Source: Hydractinia symbiolongicarpus (lineage: Eukaryota; Cnidaria; Hydrozoa; Anthoathecata; Hydractiniidae). From it: a stretch of DNA of 64,000 nt. The stretch spans positions 4,776,001 through 4,840,000 of the forward strand of contig NC_079882.1 in the NCBI RefSeq assembly GCF_029227915.1. Direction: 5' to 3'. How positions within the stretch are numbered: the first letter of the stretch is position 1; each line of letters begins with the position of its first letter. The notes beneath the pieces were generated by a model that worked only from the letters and a program-made list of their open reading frames with translations, did no database searches and was not told the DNA's origin. Made by a program: the position numbers and the translations under genes. Of the stretch, positions 57,850-64,000 are shown piece after piece.

Positions 57850-58275
57850 TACCGTAAATATCCGATTAGGCGCCCAGGATTTTTAAGCCCCCCTCCCCCC
57901 TCCTCGAATAAGCGCCTAGGTAATTTCCTCAAAGTTCAATAAGCGCCCAGCACTTATTAAGCGCCCCCACTCGAATAAGCGCCCACCTGATAAAAGGGGG
58001 CGCCTAATCGAAAACCACATTGAGAAACTTATTGATTGCACTTATTGAAAATTTTACTTTCATATATTGAAAGCCCTAGAAGGACTAAACTCCATTTTGC
58101 TACATCTTTTGTTCAGTTTTATTTTTTAGGAAAAAAAACAAAGTTGAAAATTACTGTTTTAAATTGTACAAATTTAGAAAAAATTTATAAGCGCCCAGCA
58201 TTTTTTAAGCGCCTCCTTGATTAGGCGCCCATGCAATAAAAACAAAAAATTTAATAAGCGCCCAGGGCGCTAGTT
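57850..58275. mobile_element. AAGCGCCC / GGCGCC repeat element, palindromic
   Basis: The left part (57850-57876) contains CGATTAGGCGCCC-type sequence; 58000-58015 has the inverted GGCGCCTAATCG. GAATAAGCGCCC occurs several times between them in both orientations. A second, partial copy with AAGCGCCCAG and GATTAGGCGCCC lies at about 58188-58271. Related GAATAAGCGCC repeats are common in many invertebrates (from memory). A target duplication was not identified. Confidence 0.6.
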
Positions 58276-61200
58276 TGAATCAATAAGTAGTTGTAAAAAA
58301 GTATAAAAACTGGGGATCTATCTGGAAACAAATTCTGTAAAATTGACAAAAAAATATAGAAGTCGAGTTTCCCAATAAGATAATGTGAAGTAAATACTAT
58401 TAAATAACCAAAATAAGACGAGAATAAATTATATAAATATACATTAGTTTTAGTGATGGTTGATTTTTCACAATTTAATGTTTGCAGTTTCTCTGTCAAC
58501 ATTTTTTGGAAATGCTGATGATGGCTGTGTTAGATTATGGCTGACTTAAAAAAAGAAGGAAAATACTAAAAAAACACATTTATAAATATGAAGAACTCGA
58601 AATAATCTTAGCCATTAATGTGATATTGTTCTGTGCCCTATATTTAAAGATGACAGATATAAATGCAAGGTAAAATAACGTTTTTCACCATTTTATGAAG
58701 TTTTGATAAAAAAAATCAGGTGATACTGTGAAACGCCAAATATTTGTGATGTCTGTCTTTCCAAGAAGAATACCTGTGTGTACAGTTTGCAAAGACAAAT
58801 TTTGGCAGTTTTATAAATATTTTAAGTTCCTAAACCCTCCTAAAAGCATCCGTAAAATGTTATATTCAACAGTGACCAAGAATACCATATTTACTCTATT
58901 ATTACTTCACCACTAGATTAGTGTTTTAACCTGCAAATAAAGGTGGGTTTAGTCCGATATTGCAAGTTATAAAGGCTGGATGTGTGGGATTATCTTTGGG
59001 TAAAAAACCTCAGTGTAGTATTGTTTTTAGCAAAACTCAGCAAGTTTTTAACAAAGTTTGGAAATATGAAGCATAAAAAGCATAAACACACATAGATTTA
59101 CCTTGGTCTTTTCCAGGCTATAAGCAACGCAACTACCTTCACAACTTTTAATTGGAATTTTAGTACGCATTTAAAATTGTTGTAAGAGCCTAACTTGCCA
59201 AGGGTGCAAATTATTTGCACCATAAACTTTCCTGAAACTTATTTTTGTGGATGAGTGGTACAAAAATGCTTCATTTTGCAGAATATACTGTGGAGATGAA
59301 CATTTTCACGAAATATGCGGTATTAATTTTTGGGTGCCTAAAGTTCAATTATTTTTGCAGAGGCAAAATCAGTATTCTGTCTAATATAGTATTCAGAAGT
59401 TAAAGCATTTACAAATGAGCAACATAGAATTCAATAACTTAGATCCTAAAGAAATCAAAATATGAAGATTGGAGAAGTTTGGTGGAAGAATTGTTGCGGA
59501 TAGCTGAAATGGAAAATTTTGCAGAAGATGTTTTTTAACCGATTTCTAAAATTTCTTTGGAAAATTTTTGCGGATTTGGCCTAAAATTCTGCAAAAAAAA
59601 GTTCCACAAAAATTTATTTCACAGATAATGTATGCAAATTTTGAAAAAGCAGAAAAATTTTTTACGATCCATGGCAAAAAAGGCAGGATTACTTGAGGTG
59701 GGAATAACAGGGAAGCTGGATAATATAGTAATTACAGTATACTTGGTGCTTTTTTAAAGCTGCGTTCACATGTTTTTGTGCACTTCAGGGAGAATTTTTA
59801 TTCAGTGACCCAATTTACGTAAGTTACGACATACTTACATTGCAAATTAAGCTCGTATGTCAGGTGACACAACGTAACGGTCCATTGGCCGAAATATATA
59901 AGAAAAAATGTTCGATTTAGGATTCAAATTTGAAAAATACACAAAATAAACGATTAATAACGGACTTGTTATCTTAATACAAAAAGTACACAGCCTTTTT
60001 CATAAAGTTCATAAAGAATATTATCAGAAAAATGCACTGTAGATTTGCCTTTCAAAATTTGAATTCTGATCTGCTGCCAATGCTGCATTTTAACAATGGT
60101 CATGTTAAATATAAGACAACACTTATTTTACGTTCTTTATGTGAAACTTTATTTGCAATAGTCCATACATGCAAATATGGTTTAAACCAGTCAAACTTTC
60201 CGGAAAACTACTGCACCTTTTAGGCTATTAATCATCAGTTTTGGTCCCAAACTGTAAGTCATCCGCCTGCTCACCTGATATTTGAAAAAAGGTAATGGGT
60301 TTGATCCCTAACTACAAATAAGGAAGGCCGTTTTATAGTTTGGTAGAAATGCTAGGGAATTGCGTAGCTTAAATAAGAGCTTTAAACACTCTGAAGAATT
60401 GCAAATGTAAATCACTTTAACATAGTTAAGTAGCAAACTAGCTAGCTTAAAAGATACAGCATTTTTTTACCTGAGAAGTCTCATCGACCAAACCACCAAA
60501 CATCCTGTTTTGCAAAAAATTGATTTGGAGCTTCAACGGTAACCGACTGTTTTGAGCAAAAAACTTTGGCCTGTGGAACCTAGAACTCGAAGAACTTCGA
60601 AAAAATCCTCGCAGGAAGCCATGAATGTCAAATTCTGACAATCTAAGATCCTATTGGCTAAAAAAATCAAAAAAACGCGTTTCTATTGGTTTTTAAGAAA
60701 TTGAACAATTTCCAAGCCCAGGGTAAGTAGGTTACTAAAATAAAGTATTTACCCACTATAGTAAATACTTTTATCTTGGACATCGCGCGTCCAGGCTCTA
60801 CGTGGTCCCTATCTTTCTATCCTTCAAGGCGATTTTAAAGATTCCGTCTTACTCGGCGGAAATCAAAAAATACGACGTCATTTCTTATCTTAATGACGTT
60901 ATTAAAACTCTTTTTTTAAAGAGACATCATTTTTTCGATTTAGTAAATGTGTCCACCAACAATTTAGGCTAAAACTTAAAATTTAAAGAAATTAAAAAAT
61001 AATTTTTTGATAAGAAGAACAATAAACTTTTAATAGTTTCTGTAAGTGGATTTTTCCATGGTGGTCTATTTTATTCCAGTTAATAAACTGATTGATAGTT
61101 AAAATGAAAATATTTTTGTTTAGTATATTTAAAATTTATTTCGTGAACTTTTTTTAATCTTTAAGTATACATGAAAACCAAAAATTTTTTTATTTTTTTA

Positions 61201-64000
61201 TTTTTATTTTATAGGAAAACTTAAAGTTCATAGAATATTTATTTAGAAAAATTTAGAAAAACCGAGACATACTTTTAGTACTCAAGCGGAGTACACCTTT
61301 CAGAGCTTTTGTAGGCTCCGATACGGATTACTCTATATAGTTAAAATGTGCGACTAAGGCAATTTAAGCGCTGCTTCTTAATTACCAGAGTTTAGCCTTC
61401 TGAACTAATAATCTGAATGTGCATATGCTTAGAAGGATTTTAAACTAAAATTATCTTCTTAACTTAACAATCTTTAAAGGAATAAGAAATGAATAAAAAT
61501 TAGCTTAATTTGTATCGTAAAATATTTGAATAATTACTTGGCATCCAATCACACTTGCCACACACACATACATACAATTATATACAAGGAAATGCGATGA
61601 AGTAAGATTTCACCTCTATTACCGACTTTCATACAGCGCAGTTTGGGCACGAGTAACGCGCTTCTAGGGACAAATTTTAGCCTGTTTTTGTTTGACTCGA
61701 TAGCCCAGTCAAGTTTCTCGGTCACTTTCTCACATAGAATTATTTGTGTCATACGGAAAAAGGCAGAAATGTGTAACGTTCTCCTAATTCTTTGCATTTA
61801 TACTAACGTCTAACTTTTAAATAACGCGTTGATATGGTGCAGCTAGTCCTCTCTGTGGTGTATTAACTTTATTAAAATGCTTCAAGTAAGAACAACCTAC
61901 AGTTATTAACTTTTACAAAGTTCAAAGTTGGATACCATGCAAAGGGTATTTTTAGCTATGTGGCCTGTGACAGTAAGCATGGACTGAAGTACTTGTTAAA
62001 ATATCATAACACATCTTTTCGTTATAATCAACCTTTAAGGTATAAATTAAATATAGCTAGACGACTGAAACCACCAATGTAAAATGTATGCTTGGCTATG
62101 GCTAGCTACCTAGAACAAGGGTAAACAAGAAGGACAACCAAACATGAATTAGGGCTAATTGTAGCGAAAGTATAAAAAATAGTTAATCCAATATCAAGCT
62201 GAAAGAATCAAGATATGGATAATCATCAAAGGCCATTGTCAAATTTGGACGAAAGGTTATTAAAAATGCCGCAACTGCATATGTAGCTAGCTTATACTGT
62301 CTTAATTACGTGATTATCTAAAAGCGAATATTTAACTCCATCGACTACATAACTTTATGGTTTAGCATCTCGTACAATAACTTTGTTGTGATTGAATTGG
62401 AAGTCATCGGATGAAAAGCGAATCAGTAAAAACATTCAAACATCCATGTAGCTACTATAATTTTGTTGTTTCAATGGAGACAAAGACGTGGAATAAAGAC
62501 ATATTTTCAGATAATGTATAAAGAAATGATCTGCAGATCCATCGTCAATTTAAAATTTAAATTTTAAAAGTTTTTTAATTTTTAATTAAACTTTTTCTGG
62601 CTAACTTTTTCTGGCTGTTTTTTACAGAAAGAAATTTTCATGATTTTTTTAGCTTTTATCTTTAGTTCACAAGTTCACAACGAATTTTAAAAGTCAGTGA
62701 TGTCTTTATAAATTATTCGCTGAAATAAATTCCTGTGGATAAGTATCAAGAGAACATTATGATTTCTTTTCAACCTTATTCCATCTCTGTCAGAAAAGTT
62801 TGACCTACCATCCCCCTTTTAATATTAGATTCCTAACCAATTTATATAAAAAAAAATTTAATTTTGGCTAATCTGGCAAATTTAAAGTTTTTTGCGAGAA
62901 TTATTTTAATGTCTTTATATATATATGCAACATAGTCGCACCAAAAATAATATGATATAGATAGTATTCTGAAAGTCGATAATAATATGATAAGCATACT
63001 ATTTTACGGCCTTGCAAGCACCGTGTAAAGCTCTGCTCCTAATATTTGCGTAGCTGATAAATAAAAGATGGCGGGCTGTACTTTTTCTTGTGTTTTTCTG
63101 CACTTTTCTTTAATTGTAGTGCTTCTTTGTATAATCTACCTAATGGGATATTACAGTAGTAACGTAGCTAAATAACAGACGGCTGGCTGTTTAAAGCATT
63201 GAAACCAACTAAATAGATTTTGTCAGGCGGCTTTGTTGTCTGGTAAAATAAAAGGCACCCTACACCAAGCTAGCTCTAGGCAGCTTTTTGTGTTTCTTGC
63301 TAAAATGATGCGGCTGCAACCTCAGCATGACATGCTGTTGTGATATTCATTATCATCATTAGATGTATTTAGCCAGCTACAGTTTTTAAACCTCTGAGTC
63401 CTGTGATATCAGTTTAGCTAGCTAGCTATAGTCCAGTTTTAGTCTTTCATACTGGCAACTGTTGCTGTTGCTTAGTGGTTTTAACTGAAATAATTGACAG
63501 GATATATCCCTTGATATTTGTGAGGCTAGCCATGTCTAATCTAACTACTACTCATCTTATTTTGCTAAACACAAATGTTGATTAGATGTTTAGGGGGAAG
63601 GGGTGAAGGCTTAATACGTTGACTTAGGCAAAATGACACAATTATATATAATAACAAGGACTTATACATAATAGAAACAAGAAAATTTATATGCTTTATA
63701 AGAGTAAGGCATTAGTTTTAGGGCTGTGGGTCTTGTTGTTATTATTTTAGTCAAGCGAGTATATGTAAATAGAAACAGCTCGGTGAAGAGCAATTCGGAC
63801 AGCTTCGATTACAATATTTTGTGATTGATTGCCTTGAAATAAGGAACTTTGGTGTTAGTAATGAGAATTTTGATGCTTGCTTGTTTATTGTCACCATGTA
63901 ATTTCTGTTGCAAAATTGTCACTGCATGATGTATATACTACAATAAAGTTGTTGATTCCTATTGATGAATATACAAATATATATATTTATATATATTTTA
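58276..64000. other. AT-rich intergenic DNA
   Basis: TGACGTCATTTC...ATGACGTTATT units lie at about 60870-60905. A weak tRNA-like B box (GGTTTGATCCC, about 60299) might mark another SINE relic. Repeated TTTTTGCGGATTT-like phrases occur at about 59565-59610, resembling a degenerate MITE. No gene was recognised. Confidence 0.45.

Noticed and set aside
60240-60330. Second tRNA-like SINE
   Set aside because: A B-box-like GGTTTGATCCC exists but the A box is poor, so it is mentioned only as a weak relic.
1-64000. CRISPR arrays, rRNA, canonical tRNA genes, bacterial operons
   Set aside because: None seen; the short regular repeats are microsatellites or degenerate eukaryotic repeats.

Overview
This window looks like genomic DNA from an early-branching animal, most likely a cnidarian. 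The background is very AT-rich, genes carry short GT-AG introns, and interspersed repeats are dense. It holds a degraded Polinton/Maverick element whose gene set resembles those in cnidarian genomes. The species call is inference, because no rRNA or mitochondrial marker is present.

Left part (1-24.7 kb): host DNA with four supportable genes. They are an intronless Rho-like GTPase relative with eroded nucleotide-binding motifs (2138-2833, +), a two-exon acidic orphan (4841-5363, -), a complete 14-exon lysosomal Pro-X carboxypeptidase gene (7633-11311, -), and an intronless 12-helix MFS transporter (16237-17769, -). Between them lie a TA-flanked MITE (7028-7228), a dimeric interspersed repeat (about 15 kb, with a related inverted copy near 23.5 kb), a pogo-like transposase relic (21.3-21.8 kb), a block of TGACGTCA-bearing repeats (about 22 kb), a tRNA-derived SINE (23.8 kb) and a foldback repeat (24.2 kb).

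Middle (24.7-41.06 kb): a decayed Polinton/Maverick, visibly GC-richer than its surroundings (judged by eye). On + it carries protein-primed DNA polymerase B, small conserved ORFs, a packaging ATPase and a BRO-N/antirepressor-like gene. These converge on a - strand block with a retroviral-type integrase, a membrane protein and a capsid-like protein. A + coiled-coil gene starts 24 bp from the capsid gene, and a second mixed-strand block lies at 38.0-41.04 kb. Nearly every frame has stops or frameshifts, using all three stop codons, so this is decay and not an alternative code. All three convergent junctions carry a stem-loop, and two of these share the same arms.

The Polinton is interrupted at about 34.48-37.98 kb by AT-rich DNA with two facing genes, a ZAD-like zinc-finger gene and a spliced RecQ-type helicase, both broken. 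The 5' exon of the ZAD-like gene sits in a very recent 395-bp tandem duplication. This nested block is the best candidate for an undescribed mobile element.

Right part (41.06-64 kb): almost gene-free AT-rich DNA. It contains a diverged tandem array of about 95-bp units (46.2-47.5 kb), a small secreted six-cysteine protein (52528-52788, +), a repeat family with AAGCGCCC motifs (57.9-58.3 kb), and more copies of the TGACGTCA-type repeat.
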